From the NCBI GenBank assembly GCA_965242575.1, contig OZ251461.1, forward strand, positions 1,612,001-1,676,000: DNA of 64,000 nt, given 5' to 3'. The stretch comes from JANQOH01 sp965242575. Its GTDB lineage: Bacteria > Pseudomonadota > Alphaproteobacteria > UBA7887. The notes under the pieces are model-generated. The model was not told the DNA's origin. It ran no database searches and saw only the letters and a program-made list of their open reading frames with translations. Each line of letters begins with the position of its first letter. Position 1 is the first letter of the stretch. A program made the position numbers and the translations under genes. This document shows, in pieces, positions 17,930 to 27,314 of this stretch.

Positions 17930-18817
17930 CTATCTGCCGGCAGGGTTCGGAGGGCGCGCCAGCTCGAGTTGGCCGAGCCCGAAAACCGTACCTTTGCCGA
18001 TGTGAACCCAGGACCCGGCCGCCAGAAGCGGCCATAATTCGCCCGGTCCCTCCGGTAAGCGGATCTCGCCGGAGACGCCGTGCATATCCACTTCGCGGCG
18101 TTGGGCACCCGACCAGCGGACGAAATCCGCCCTCCGCCCTTTCCAGCCGCCGGCCGGGATGCGCGCCGCGGCGTCGGCGACGGCATGGACCAGTTCGCGT
18201 TCGCGCCCCGGCTCCTCCGCGCCTGAAAGCACGGCGACGCGGCGCGCCGCCGCGACGGCGATGTCGACGAAGGTCGGCCTGTCGACGAGCTTGCCGCGCC
18301 GCAATACCCGGAGAGGCGCGTCGAACTCGAGCGCGATCTCGGTTTTCGCGATGTCCGCCGGCATCGCTTCGGCGGCGGCGCGCAGCGACCAGCGCAGCGG
18401 CCGCGGGACGGCCTCCCCGCGAGGATTGAGCCAGAGGACCTGCCGGATCGCGAACGGCTTGCGCCCGGGTCCGAGGCCCATTCTCGCCGCAACGTCCCAA
18501 GCCCGCGTCAGGACGCCATCGCTCCGCGCGGCAGCGCCGATGAGTATCCACTCCACAGCGGGGGCGAACTCCGGGTCTGCGGGAGCGGGCCGGACGACAT
18601 AGAGCGGCGACTTCTCCGCGCCGGACACGCCCAAGGCCCGGCGACCCTCGAACGCCAGTTCGTAGGCGCCGGCGTCGAGCTCCCGGAGGGCGCGCCCCCA
18701 CACGCCCCGGAGCATCGGCACGGTGGCGCGCACCTCGCCCGTGTCCAGCAACATGCGGCGCGGAGCGAGTTCGATCCGCTCCAGCCTTTCGAGAAGCGTT
18801 TTCTCCAACCCGCCCAT
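17930..18817 (-). CDS. cas6: CRISPR pre-crRNA endoribonuclease Cas6
   Basis: Cas6 cuts the array transcript within each repeat to give crRNAs. The 295 residues end with the RAMP glycine-rich loop (LLAAGSWVHIGKGTVFGLGQ, residues 268-287), preceded by a GVSGEIRL strand and RPTFVDIAVAA, matching the Cas6 C-terminal domain. The ATG at 18815-18817 starts the conserved region; the longer open frame upstream overlaps cas10 and is rejected. It is divergent from the effector operon across 111 bases, so it has its own promoter. The general-base residue cannot be assigned by eye. Confidence 0.85.
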   Translation of the reverse strand: MGGLEKTLLERLERIELAPRRMLLDTGEVRATVPMLRGVWGRALRELDAGAYELAFEGRRALGVSGAEKSPLYVVRPAPADPEFAPAVEWILIGAAARSDGVLTRAWDVAARMGLGPGRKPFAIRQVLWLNPRGEAVPRPLRWSLRAAAEAMPADIAKTEIALEFDAPLRVLRRGKLVDRPTFVDIAVAAARRVAVLSGAEEPGRERELVHAVADAAARIPAGGWKGRRADFVRWSGAQRREVDMHGVSGEIRLPEGPGELWPLLAAGSWVHIGKGTVFGLGQLELARPPNPAGR

Positions 18818-18928
18818 GGTCCGTTCTCCGAGGCGCGCCCGATCCAGGCGGCTCCCCTTGCGGCCGGCCTGCGTTCGATACAGTCTGTTCCCTGGCGGAG
18901 CGAACGCCAAGCCGGGAGGCGCGCGAGG

Positions 18929-21442
18929 ATGGCATTGGAACCGCGGACCGACTGGGACGGGCTGACCCTCGCCTTCCTGCGTGACCCGTTCGACAAGGCG
19001 GCCGCGCCCGGCGAATGGGAGGAGCGCGCCGCGCGATACGCGTCGGCCGCGCTCGGACGCGCGGTCGCAATCGACGAGATTACGACCGCCGGCGGCGCGC
19101 TGGACGAGGAGATCCCCCTGCCGGATCGCTGGCCGGCGCTGGCGAACGGGACACTGCCGACGCGCCACCCCGTGGGCGGAAAGGCGGGTGAGATCCGGTG
19201 CGGCGCGGTGGCCCCCACGAAAGCCGAAGGCGTCGTTGAGGATATCGTCGCGGGACTGGACGATCCCAGGCGGCGGTTTCTCGCGTTGTGGCGCCTGTTG
19301 CCGGAGCGCCTCGACGCGGCGTTCGGCGACTGGGCGAGCCGGCTTCCGGCGGATCCGCGCGCGCCGGACCATTCGGCGCTGGATCGCGCGGGCGCCGCGG
19401 CCGGCCTGTGGGCGGCCCGCCGGGGCGTCGGCGGCGGCGCCTGCCTTTCGTTCGCCCTCGGGCCGGTGCAATCCTTCATCGCAGCAGCGCGGTCGGTGCG
19501 CGACCTGTGGACCGGCAGTGCGATCCTGTCGTGGCTCGCCTTCCGGGCGATGCGGCCGGTTCTGGATCGGCTCGGGCCCACGGCGTTCGTGTATCCGGCG
19601 TTGCGCGGCAACCCGTCGATCGATCTCTGGCTGCGCCGCGACGCCGAACTTGGCGACCGCGTTCCGATGCCGGACGCGGCGGCCCGTCGCAGCCCATCGT
19701 TTCCGAATCGCTTTCTCGCTATCGTTCCCGACGCTGCGACCGGGGAACTGGCGCGGGCGTGCGAGGCGGCGGCGCGCGGCGCATGGACGGATCTCGCGAC
19801 TCGCGTGCGCGACCGGCTGGCGCCGGCTCTTGACGAACTGTCCGCCGATTGGGATCGGCTTTGGCTGGCGCAGATCGAAAATCTCCTTGACGCAGGCGCG
19901 ACCGTGGCGCCTTACGATTCGCTGGACGACGAGGCGTTGGCGCGGTGGATTGGCGGCGGCGCGTTCGGCGACGTATGGCCTGACGCGGCGAAGGTCCGGG
20001 CGCTCGCCGATGTGGCGCCCGACGGCGGAGGAGGAGCGGCCGGCCGGTGGCAGGCGCGCATGGAGTATTCGGCGCGGGTGGCGGAGGCGAACCGCGCGGC
20101 GCGGCGCGCGCCCGCGGCGTCCGGCCTAGACAGAGAGGGGAAGTCGCCGCCGAAATGCGCCCTATTCGGATCGTGGGAGCAAATGGGGCCGGCCGCCTTC
20201 GACTCGGCGAGGCGGTTCTGGGACAGCGCCGCGGCCCGTCTCCGGGTAAAGGGAGTCCGGTTGCGGCCCGGGGAGCGGCTCTGCGCCGTGGCGCTGGCCA
20301 AGCGGTTCGCCGGCCCCGTCGCGCTCGCTGGCGAGCTGGCGCTTGGCCCGGAGGATCTGCGCTTTCCCGATACCGCGACCGTCGCCGCCGCGAATTGGCT
20401 GGCGGATGCCGGAATCGATCCGGACGCGGTGCGCCGGGAGGACGAAAACTGGAGCGGGCGGTGGCTTCACGACTCCGACGATGGCGAAGAGCTGGCGAAA
20501 CCCCGGACGCGGGCGCGTATCGCCGAGGCGCAGAAAGCGCATGGCCCTCCCCCGTCCTATTTGGCCATCCTCGTCATGGACGGAGACGATCTGGGCGGCT
20601 GGCTGCGCGGCGACCGGGCGCCGCCGCTGAAGGACGTTCTGCATCCCGACACCATGGATGACCTGCTCCGCGCCAGCGGGCCGCGGGCCGAGGCGGCGCT
20701 CGCCGCCCGGCGCCCGGTCGGGCCGGAGCTACAAGCGGCTATCGGCGCCGCGCTTGGCCAGTTTGCAGCGAGCGACGCGCCGAGGATCGTCCGCGCGCAT
20801 CGGGGAACCGTAATCTACTCGGGCGGCGACGACCTGCTCGCGCTGCTGCCCGCGGCCGGCGCCGTAGCGTGTGCCGGGGCGCTGCGAGCGGCCTGGAGCG
20901 GCGACGGTCCGGGCGCGGGAATGGGCGCCGCGACGCTGTCCGCCGGCATCGCCTACGTCCACCATATGGAGGATTTGCGCCTTGCGCTCGACGCAGCCCG
21001 CGAGGCAGAGAAGCGCGCCAAGGCGGAGGGCAGGAACATTTTGCATCTGCACTTCGCGCGGCGCTCCGGCGAGCATTCCGGTGCCGCCCTGCCCTGGCCG
21101 CTCGCCGGGCGGTTCGCCGAACTCGCGGAACTGTTCGCGCGCGGCGCTAGCGACCGCTGGACGTATCGCTTGCGCGCCGAACTCCCGGTGCTGGAGGACG
21201 ACGGCCTGCCCGACGCGGCGATCGAGGCGGAAATACGCCGGCTTGGCGACCGTATCGACGACCTAGAATGGACGAAACGCGCCGGCGAGAATCAGGTCGG
21301 AGAGATGATCGCCGGCTGGTGGGAAGACTATGCGCGGGAGCGGGCGAAGCGGGAGGCGCCGCCCCCGCGCCGCGAGGCGCTGCGCCAGTTCGTCACGCTG
21401 TGCCAGGGCGCTGCGTTCATCGCCCGCGGCCGCGACCGGTGA
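18929..21442 (+). CDS. cas10: Cas10/Cmr2, large subunit of the type III-B effector, with degraded HD motif
   Basis: Cas10 is the signalling subunit of the Cmr complex: on target RNA binding its palm domain makes cyclic oligoadenylates from ATP. The 837 residues show the Cmr2 hallmark ALGPVQSFIAAARSVRDLWTGS (near 180), a first palm strand ILVMDGDDLGG (near 548) and the cyclase motif YSGGDDLLALL (GGDD at 632-635). At the N terminus the usual LHDPPDK nuclease motif reads LRDPFDK, with Arg18 in place of His, so HD DNase activity is probably lost. The ATG follows GGGAGGCGCGCGAGG. cmr3 starts ten bases after the stop. Confidence 0.95.
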   Translation: MALEPRTDWDGLTLAFLRDPFDKAAAPGEWEERAARYASAALGRAVAIDEITTAGGALDEEIPLPDRWPALANGTLPTRHPVGGKAGEIRCGAVAPTKAEGVVEDIVAGLDDPRRRFLALWRLLPERLDAAFGDWASRLPADPRAPDHSALDRAGAAAGLWAARRGVGGGACLSFALGPVQSFIAAARSVRDLWTGSAILSWLAFRAMRPVLDRLGPTAFVYPALRGNPSIDLWLRRDAELGDRVPMPDAAARRSPSFPNRFLAIVPDAATGELARACEAAARGAWTDLATRVRDRLAPALDELSADWDRLWLAQIENLLDAGATVAPYDSLDDEALARWIGGGAFGDVWPDAAKVRALADVAPDGGGGAAGRWQARMEYSARVAEANRAARRAPAASGLDREGKSPPKCALFGSWEQMGPAAFDSARRFWDSAAARLRVKGVRLRPGERLCAVALAKRFAGPVALAGELALGPEDLRFPDTATVAAANWLADAGIDPDAVRREDENWSGRWLHDSDDGEELAKPRTRARIAEAQKAHGPPPSYLAILVMDGDDLGGWLRGDRAPPLKDVLHPDTMDDLLRASGPRAEAALAARRPVGPELQAAIGAALGQFAASDAPRIVRAHRGTVIYSGGDDLLALLPAAGAVACAGALRAAWSGDGPGAGMGAATLSAGIAYVHHMEDLRLALDAAREAEKRAKAEGRNILHLHFARRSGEHSGAALPWPLAGRFAELAELFARGASDRWTYRLRAELPVLEDDGLPDAAIEAEIRRLGDRIDDLEWTKRAGENQVGEMIAGWWEDYARERAKREAPPPRREALRQFVTLCQGAAFIARGRDR

Positions 21443-21452
21443 GAACCGCGCC

Positions 21453-22514
21453 ATGAACGGCGGAGCGGCGGTTCTGCTGCGGATCGAACCGCAGGACATG
21501 CTGTTCTTCCGCGACGGGCGGCCGTTCGGCGCCGCATCGCGCGCCGCTTCGGGCTTGCCGAATCCGCAAACTGTCGCCGGCGCGCTGCGGACGGCGATGC
21601 TGCGCGCCGCCGGCGTGGCGCCCGAGCGCGTCGCCGAGGGCGTCCGCGCGGGGCTGACTTTCGGCGAGGCCGCGGCGGCGGCCGGCGCCGGAGCGGTCGG
21701 CGCGGTCCGCTTCGCCGGCCCGTGGTTCGGCAGAAACGGCGAAATCCTGTATCCCGCGCCGGCGACGCTGCGGCGCGGGCGCGAGAGCGGCGAGATTTCG
21801 CGCCTGGACCCGCTCGCCGAGGATATTCCGGGCTGGAAACCGCCGACCCCGGACATGAAGCCCGTATGGTCGCGAAGCCCGGAGCGGCTGGAGCGGGTCT
21901 CCGGTTACGTGTCGACCGCCGGGATGGAGCGTTTCCTCGCCGGCAGAGCGCCGGACGCGGGTCATATCGTCAAGGCGGAGAAGCTTTTCACCTTTCACGA
22001 CCGGACAGGCATCGCCAGGAGTCCGGAGCGGGCCACCGCGGCCAAAGGCATGATCTACGCCGCGCGGATGCTGGCGCTGCACGGCGGCGTTCGTCTTTAC
22101 GCCGCGCTTTCGGGGCCGCGTGAGGCGCTGGAGATGTTTCCCAAGTCCGGCGTTCTCGTCGCCCTTGGCGGCGAGGGTCGCCGCGCCGCGGTCGCGCCGG
22201 AGCCGAACCTACCCGCCCCGCCGCGCGGCGGCGAATCGGGAGAAGGGCGGCTGGTCATGTTGACGACTCCCGGTCCGTTCGGCGGCCAGAGGCCGCCAGA
22301 TCTGGCGGTCCACGCCGCCGTTGTCCCCGGATACGAGGCGATCTCGGGATGGGACCTCGCGCGTGGCGGGCCGAAGCCCAACCGTTTCGCCGCGCGGGCG
22401 GGATCGGTTTATTTTCTGCCGCCCGGTGCCGCGGTGCCCGGGGCGCTCGCCGGCCCGGAAGATTCCGCTGTCGGCTGGGGCGGCTTCCTCGAGGGGACAT
22501 GGACTCATGCCTGA
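21453..22514 (+). CDS. cmr3: Cmr3, RAMP subunit of the type III-B effector
   Basis: Cmr3 caps the crRNA 5' tag end next to Cas10. The 353 residues begin with the diagnostic IEPQDMLFFRDGRPF and include LPNPQTVAGALRTAML, KAEKLFTF, a GRPF-type loop and the late strand ARAGSVYFL. Length is typical. The gene begins 10 bases after cas10 and its end overlaps cmr4 by 8 bases, so it is translationally coupled. Confidence 0.93.
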   Translation: MNGGAAVLLRIEPQDMLFFRDGRPFGAASRAASGLPNPQTVAGALRTAMLRAAGVAPERVAEGVRAGLTFGEAAAAAGAGAVGAVRFAGPWFGRNGEILYPAPATLRRGRESGEISRLDPLAEDIPGWKPPTPDMKPVWSRSPERLERVSGYVSTAGMERFLAGRAPDAGHIVKAEKLFTFHDRTGIARSPERATAAKGMIYAARMLALHGGVRLYAALSGPREALEMFPKSGVLVALGGEGRRAAVAPEPNLPAPPRGGESGEGRLVMLTTPGPFGGQRPPDLAVHAAVVPGYEAISGWDLARGGPKPNRFAARAGSVYFLPPGAAVPGALAGPEDSAVGWGGFLEGTWTHA

Positions 22515-23406
22515 ATCCGCGCTGTTGTTCATTCACTGCCTGAGCGGGCTGCATCCGGGGAGCGGAACGGCGCTGGGCGTCGTCGACCTGCCGGTCCAGC
22601 GGGAGCGGCATACGGACTGGCCGACCGTGCCGGGTTCGTCGCTCAAGGGCGTGTTGCGCGCCGCCTGCTCCGCCGCCGCGCAGAACGACGAAACCCTGTT
22701 CGCGGCGTTCGGACCGGAAACCGGAAACGCGAGCGACCACGCCGGAGCGGTATCGATTTCCGACGCGCGCCTTCTCGCTTTTCCGGTGCGTTCGCTGAAG
22801 GGGGTGTTCGCCTGGACGACCTGCGGCGATGCGCTGTCGCGGCTGCGGCGCGATTTGGAAGTGTTGGGCGGCGATGGGTTCCCCGACGCGCCGGAGGCGG
22901 GCGAGAACCGGGCGGCGTGCGTCGACGGGAGTCCGCTGATTGTCGATGGCGACCGGGTCGTGCTCGAGGAGTTCGAGTTTGAGCGCGTCGACGGCGGCGG
23001 CGAGGCCGCCGCGGTCGCGGATTGGATCGCGCGCCGCGCGGTCTCCGACGAGCCGACGGCGGCGCGCCTGAAGAGGCATCTCACGGTCATCGGCGGCGAC
23101 GAGTTCACGCATTTCGCCCGCCACGCGACCGAGGTAACGGCCCGCGTCGGCCTGCACCCCGAACGCAAGACCGTGCGCGACGGGGCGTTGTTCTACGAGG
23201 AGTTCCTGCCGCCCGAAACGCTGTTCTACGCCGTCGTTACCGCCGAGCGCAGCCGTCGCGAGGGCGTGGCCATGAACGCCGGCGAGGTGCTCGGCTGGCT
23301 GCGGCGGACTGCGCCGCGGTTCCTGCGGGTCGGCGGCGGCGAAACCGTCGGCAAAGGCCTGTGCGCGGTTCGCTTCGCCGCCCCGGCGGAGGAGGCCGCG
23401 CCGTGA
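22507..23406 (+). CDS. cmr4: Cmr4, backbone RAMP subunit and target-RNA nuclease
   Basis: Cmr4 forms the filament along the crRNA, and each copy cuts the bound target RNA. The 299 residues contain the family start LHPGSGTALGVVDLPVQRE with Asp27 in the position of the catalytic aspartate known from Cmr4, then the glycine-rich VPGSSLKGVLR. A second conserved block is DARLLAFPVRSLKGVFAW, and the end has GGGETVGKGLC. All catalytic features are intact, so periodic RNA cleavage is expected. It overlaps cmr3 upstream, and its TGA overlaps the GTG of cmr5. Confidence 0.94.
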   Translation: MPESALLFIHCLSGLHPGSGTALGVVDLPVQRERHTDWPTVPGSSLKGVLRAACSAAAQNDETLFAAFGPETGNASDHAGAVSISDARLLAFPVRSLKGVFAWTTCGDALSRLRRDLEVLGGDGFPDAPEAGENRAACVDGSPLIVDGDRVVLEEFEFERVDGGGEAAAVADWIARRAVSDEPTAARLKRHLTVIGGDEFTHFARHATEVTARVGLHPERKTVRDGALFYEEFLPPETLFYAVVTAERSRREGVAMNAGEVLGWLRRTAPRFLRVGGGETVGKGLCAVRFAAPAEEAAP

Positions 23407-23810
23407 CCGCCGGACCGACCCTGGCGCAGCGGCGCGCGCGCCACGCCTGGACGGGCGTCGAAGACGCGAAGCGAATGCTGCGAAACGGCGCCGACAAGGA
23501 CTACGCGCGCGAGGCCAAGCGCCTGCCGGTGCGGATCGTGACATCGGGCCTGGGGCAGGCGCTCGCCTTCCTCAACGCGAAGGGCGGCGGGGGCCGCGAG
23601 CTCCTGGCGAAACATCTCGCACAATGGCTGCTCGTCGAACGCCGGCTGGCGAAAGGGGCCGCACCGGTGGACGTCGACGGCAAGGCGCTGTGCCGCGCGA
23701 TTATCGAGGGCGACTCCGACCTGTTGCGGCGCGCGACGGGCGAAGCGCAATCGTGGCTGCAATGGCTGACCCGCTTTGCTGAAGCCGAAATCGGCGTCGA
23801 GGAGGACTGA
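23403..23810 (+). CDS. cmr5: Cmr5, small helical subunit
   Basis: This 135-residue, largely helical protein starts at a GTG (23403) that overlaps the cmr4 stop in a GTGA arrangement. Cmr5 subunits pack along the Cmr4 filament and stabilise target binding. The pattern QRRARHAWTGVEDAK, YAREAKRLPVRIVTSGLGQALAFL and the C-terminal SWLQWLTRFAEA fits the family. It carries GAGGAGGA near its end, serving as ribosome site for the next gene. Confidence 0.9.
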   Translation: MTAGPTLAQRRARHAWTGVEDAKRMLRNGADKDYAREAKRLPVRIVTSGLGQALAFLNAKGGGGRELLAKHLAQWLLVERRLAKGAAPVDVDGKALCRAIIEGDSDLLRRATGEAQSWLQWLTRFAEAEIGVEED

Positions 23811-23816
23811 CGCGCC

Positions 23817-26021
23817 ATGCCCGGCCCAGTCCTGCCGCGCTCGACCGCCGAATCGGTCGACAAGGTCCGCCTCGCCGAGCGGAACCCCGGCCTGCAACTC
23901 GACAAATTGTCGGCCGCCGGCAGCCAGGAAGAGCAAGGCGAGGCGCTTAACTGGGTAGTGCAATGCGCCGGCGACGGGGCGTTGCTCGGCGCCCTTCTCG
24001 CGCGGCGCGAGGAGGCGTTGCGGGAGCTCGGAGCGGCGCGGCTGCGGGGCCGGACCGCCGGCCCGTTGACCTTGCACCTGTCGCGATCCGGCGCGCTGGA
24101 GAACGCCGGCCTCGCGCTGCACCCGGTTTACGGTTTCGCGTGGCTACCGGGAAGCGGTCTCAAGGGCATGGCCCGCGCCTGGGCGGAAACCGTTTGGGCG
24201 CCCGGCGAAGCCGACGCCGCCGCCGCGTGGAAGAAAATCCGCGAGGCGTTCGGAACGAGTCCCGGATCGGAAGACCACAAGGCGTGGGCTCCGAAGGACG
24301 TCGCTCCGCCCGGAGAACCCGCCGCCGGGCGGATACTCTTTCACGACGCCTGGCCGGTAAAATGGCCGCGCCTCGAGCGCGACATCGTGAACAACCACCA
24401 TGTGAAGTATTACGCGGGCGAGGACGACCCCGGCGATTGGGAAAACCCGAGCATAGTGAGCTTCCTCGCCGTTGCGGCGGGAGCGGAGTTCGACTTCGCG
24501 CTGTCCGACCGCGCGCGCGCCTCCGTCGACGGTCTCGCGGAGCTCGCGATGGAATGGCTGCGCGCGGCGCTCGCCCACGCCGGCGCGGGAGCGAAGACCA
24601 ACGCCGGATACGGGCGCATCGTCCCAGTGGAGGGCGCTCGCCCCGCTGCGCCGGAGACACGCGTTCGTGCCGAGCATCGGCTGGAGATCGTCTCCCCCGC
24701 CTTTCTCGCTGGCGCCAGCCAGGAAAAGGCGGATTGCGACCTGCGCCCGGCCACGATGCGCGGCCTGCTGCGCTGGTGGTGGCGGACGATGCACGCAGGC
24801 CATCTGTCGCGGAACGAGCTGCCGAAGCTGGAGACTCTGGTGTGGGGCGGACCGAGCAGCGGCGGGGCGGTTTCGCTGGCTGTGGATGCGGAAGGGAACG
24901 GCGCGGCGGTCAAATACATAAAGAGAGATATACAGCAAAAACATCGGCTTGAACGGCCCCGGCGCGGCGGAAAAATCATACAAGGTCTTTTCTACGTTTC
25001 CTACGGTATGGACGAGAGCGGCAACCGCCGCAGATGGTACCGCGACGCCGGCGCCCGTTGGCGCCTGACGCTAAGCGCGCGCGACGCCATTCTCGACGCA
25101 GGCGCGCGTATCCCGGCGCGGGACGTCATGGAGCAGGCGCAAGCAGCCCTTTGGCTGCTCGCCCGGTTCGGCGGCGCTGGATCGAAATCCCGCAAGGGGT
25201 TCGGATCTTTCGCGGATATCGAAATCCATGCGATCCGCTCCATCGCCGAATGCCTCGCGGCGGGCCAAAGGTTTCGCGAAAGTGTCGGCCTCCCCGCCGG
25301 ACGCTGCGCCGACGCGCCGGCGCTGGATCGCCTGGTCGGCCCCGCGGAGTTTGCTACGCGTTGGAAAAACCCGTGGTACGCGCTGGACCGGGTCGGCGGC
25401 GTCTATCAGGAATTCGTGAAATCGCTGCGCTCCAGCGACGAACGGCTGGCGTTCGGCTTGCCGCGGAGAATGGGGCGGCCCTCCCGACCGCTCGACGCCG
25501 CCGGCATCGAACGCCACGCATCGCCGGCGCTCTGGAGCCTTTCAAAGAAGCGGAACGGAACGCTTTCGGTGCGACTCACCGCCTTCGTCGCGCCGAGGCT
25601 GCCCGACGAGCCGACGAGCCGGAAGGCGCTCGAGAATCTGCATGGTCACGCGAAACGGGCGCTGGAGGATGAAGAGCGAAGCGGCGATGCGGGCCCGGCC
25701 GCGCCCGGGCCGTCAACGCCTGCGCGGGGCCCCGAGCTGCCGACGGTTGGCGAACGGGTGCGCGCAATCCTGCTCGAGGAGAAGACCAGAAAGGGAAAGT
25801 GGAAGGCGCGTACCGCCGACGGAGCGATGATCGGCGACATCATGAATTCCGAGGCGGTTCCGGGAGACGCCGAACCGGGACGGGAAGAATCCCTGTTCGT
25901 CCGCGTTTCGCACCGCGTGAACGCCAGCTTCTTCTGGCCCACCGAGGAAGTGATGGAGAGACATTCGCGACCGGCCCACCCTCGCGGCGACCCCCGGAGG
26001 CGAGGAGGAAGCCGGCAATGA
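23817..26021 (+). CDS. Cmr6-Cmr1 fusion protein
   Basis: One 734-residue frame joins two RAMP subunits normally encoded separately. Residues 1-275 are Cmr6: LPGSGLKGMARAWAE (about 111-125), FHDAWP and GAKTNAGYGR (258-267). Residues 285-734 are Cmr1: IVSPAFLAGASQEKADCDLRP and MRGLLRWWWR (about 290-323), LFYVSYGMD, then GGAGSKSRKGFGSF. There is no stop, frameshift or recognisable long linker between them. In Cmr complexes Cmr6 and Cmr1 sit next to each other at the head opposite Cas10, so the fusion fixes a natural neighbour pair. The last 100 residues are low-complexity and charged. A good ribosome site (GAGGAGGA) precedes the ATG. Confidence 0.92.
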   Translation: MPGPVLPRSTAESVDKVRLAERNPGLQLDKLSAAGSQEEQGEALNWVVQCAGDGALLGALLARREEALRELGAARLRGRTAGPLTLHLSRSGALENAGLALHPVYGFAWLPGSGLKGMARAWAETVWAPGEADAAAAWKKIREAFGTSPGSEDHKAWAPKDVAPPGEPAAGRILFHDAWPVKWPRLERDIVNNHHVKYYAGEDDPGDWENPSIVSFLAVAAGAEFDFALSDRARASVDGLAELAMEWLRAALAHAGAGAKTNAGYGRIVPVEGARPAAPETRVRAEHRLEIVSPAFLAGASQEKADCDLRPATMRGLLRWWWRTMHAGHLSRNELPKLETLVWGGPSSGGAVSLAVDAEGNGAAVKYIKRDIQQKHRLERPRRGGKIIQGLFYVSYGMDESGNRRRWYRDAGARWRLTLSARDAILDAGARIPARDVMEQAQAALWLLARFGGAGSKSRKGFGSFADIEIHAIRSIAECLAAGQRFRESVGLPAGRCADAPALDRLVGPAEFATRWKNPWYALDRVGGVYQEFVKSLRSSDERLAFGLPRRMGRPSRPLDAAGIERHASPALWSLSKKRNGTLSVRLTAFVAPRLPDEPTSRKALENLHGHAKRALEDEERSGDAGPAAPGPSTPARGPELPTVGERVRAILLEEKTRKGKWKARTADGAMIGDIMNSEAVPGDAEPGREESLFVRVSHRVNASFFWPTEEVMERHSRPAHPRGDPRRRGGSRQ

Positions 26022-27304
26022 GGGAGCAAGGCAAGGTTCTGGTGCTGACGGTCGGCACCGGAAACATGGAGAAACTCGAAACGAGCCTTCTTGCACCGCT
26101 TGCGAAGAGCATACGCGATGGAGAATGGAAAGAGGCAGTCCTGCTGCCCTCAACGATGACGGCAGGTTTCGCCGAATCGCTCACCGAACGTTTTCCTGGA
26201 CTGCCGATCCGTATTGAGACCCTGCCGAAGCCGGGCCTGGAAAACGACGCAGACGCCTGCTTTGGGCATTTCGACGAGGTGCTCGGCGGTTTGCTGAAGA
26301 AGGGGTATAAGGCGAATTCGCTCGTCGCCGACTTCACGCGCGGCACAAAAGCGATGAGTGCCGCGCTCGTGCTCGCGGCGGTTCGGCGCGGCGTTTCCCG
26401 AATGCGCTACATATGGGGCGAGCGCGATTCGCGCGGCATGGTGCGCGCTGGGACGGAAAGAATCGCGCAGCTGCGCACGGAGCTAGCGACGGCTCGCCGC
26501 CGGCTCGATACGGCCAGCGATTTGCTGAACAACGGCGACTTCGCCGCCGTTCTCAAATTGACGCCGGGTCCTGACGACTCGTTCTCGGCGCCCATACCCG
26601 ACCCCATGCGCGGAGAAGCTGCGGCTTTGCGCCGCCACGCCGTATTCTTCGCTGCGTGGGACCGGCTGGATTATGCGGAAGCGGCGCGACGCGCGGGCGC
26701 CCTGCGCGGCGAAGACAGGCTCGGCGATGCCGCAGAATGGGCGCGCCGGTTATCGGACGCCCCGGCGCGCAATGACCATGCCGGCATGGCGGAATGGTTG
26801 CGCCGCCTTGTCGCAGACCTGATCGCCAACGGCGAGCGCCGCGTGGCGCATGGGCAGAACGAAGACGCGCTTGTGCGCGCCTACCGCATTCTGGAACTCG
26901 TCGGCCAGGCTCGGCTCTTCGATCACGGCCTCGACTCGGCCGATCTCGACCGGGAACGCCAGGCCGTCAAGAGCGTTGGCGAGAAGGCCAGGAAAACCGG
27001 AAGCCATCCATTCTCGGAAGCGCCGGGAGGGAAAATGCAGGCGTCTCGGTTCCAAGTCGGCAGGATACTCCGACACTGTAACGACCCTCTGGCGGATCGG
27101 CTGGAGAATTTTGAAAACGAGCCGGCTCTCAAGCCGAAGCTGCGCAATATCAGCATTCTCGTCCACGGATTCGCCGCCAGGGCCCCTGGCGACTCCGACA
27201 AGATGCGCGCTTTGCTGAACGATCTCGCCGATCTGGCGCGCGAAGACGCCGGCGAACGCTTCGACCAGTGGATATCGGTCGCTCGCTCGGTCCCGCCGGC
27301 GTAG
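26018..27304 (+). CDS. CARF-HEPN effector of the Cas02710/Csm6-like group
   Basis: This is a 428-residue protein whose ATG overlaps the preceding stop (ATGA). The N-terminal CARF Rossmann fold shows LTVGTGNMEKLE (9-20) and VADFTRGTKAMSAALVLA (103-120), the pocket that senses cyclic oligoadenylate. The helical C-terminal half includes NGERRVAHGQNEDALVRAY and ends with RNISILVHG, an R-x6-H HEPN RNase motif (Arg376, His383). The pattern matches the TIGR02710 family. It should be switched on by the Cas10 product and degrade RNA non-specifically. The co-operonic position, between cmr and cas1, supports this. Confidence 0.88.
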   Translation: MREQGKVLVLTVGTGNMEKLETSLLAPLAKSIRDGEWKEAVLLPSTMTAGFAESLTERFPGLPIRIETLPKPGLENDADACFGHFDEVLGGLLKKGYKANSLVADFTRGTKAMSAALVLAAVRRGVSRMRYIWGERDSRGMVRAGTERIAQLRTELATARRRLDTASDLLNNGDFAAVLKLTPGPDDSFSAPIPDPMRGEAAALRRHAVFFAAWDRLDYAEAARRAGALRGEDRLGDAAEWARRLSDAPARNDHAGMAEWLRRLVADLIANGERRVAHGQNEDALVRAYRILELVGQARLFDHGLDSADLDRERQAVKSVGEKARKTGSHPFSEAPGGKMQASRFQVGRILRHCNDPLADRLENFENEPALKPKLRNISILVHGFAARAPGDSDKMRALLNDLADLAREDAGERFDQWISVARSVPPA

Positions 27305-27314
27305 AGCGGAGCGG

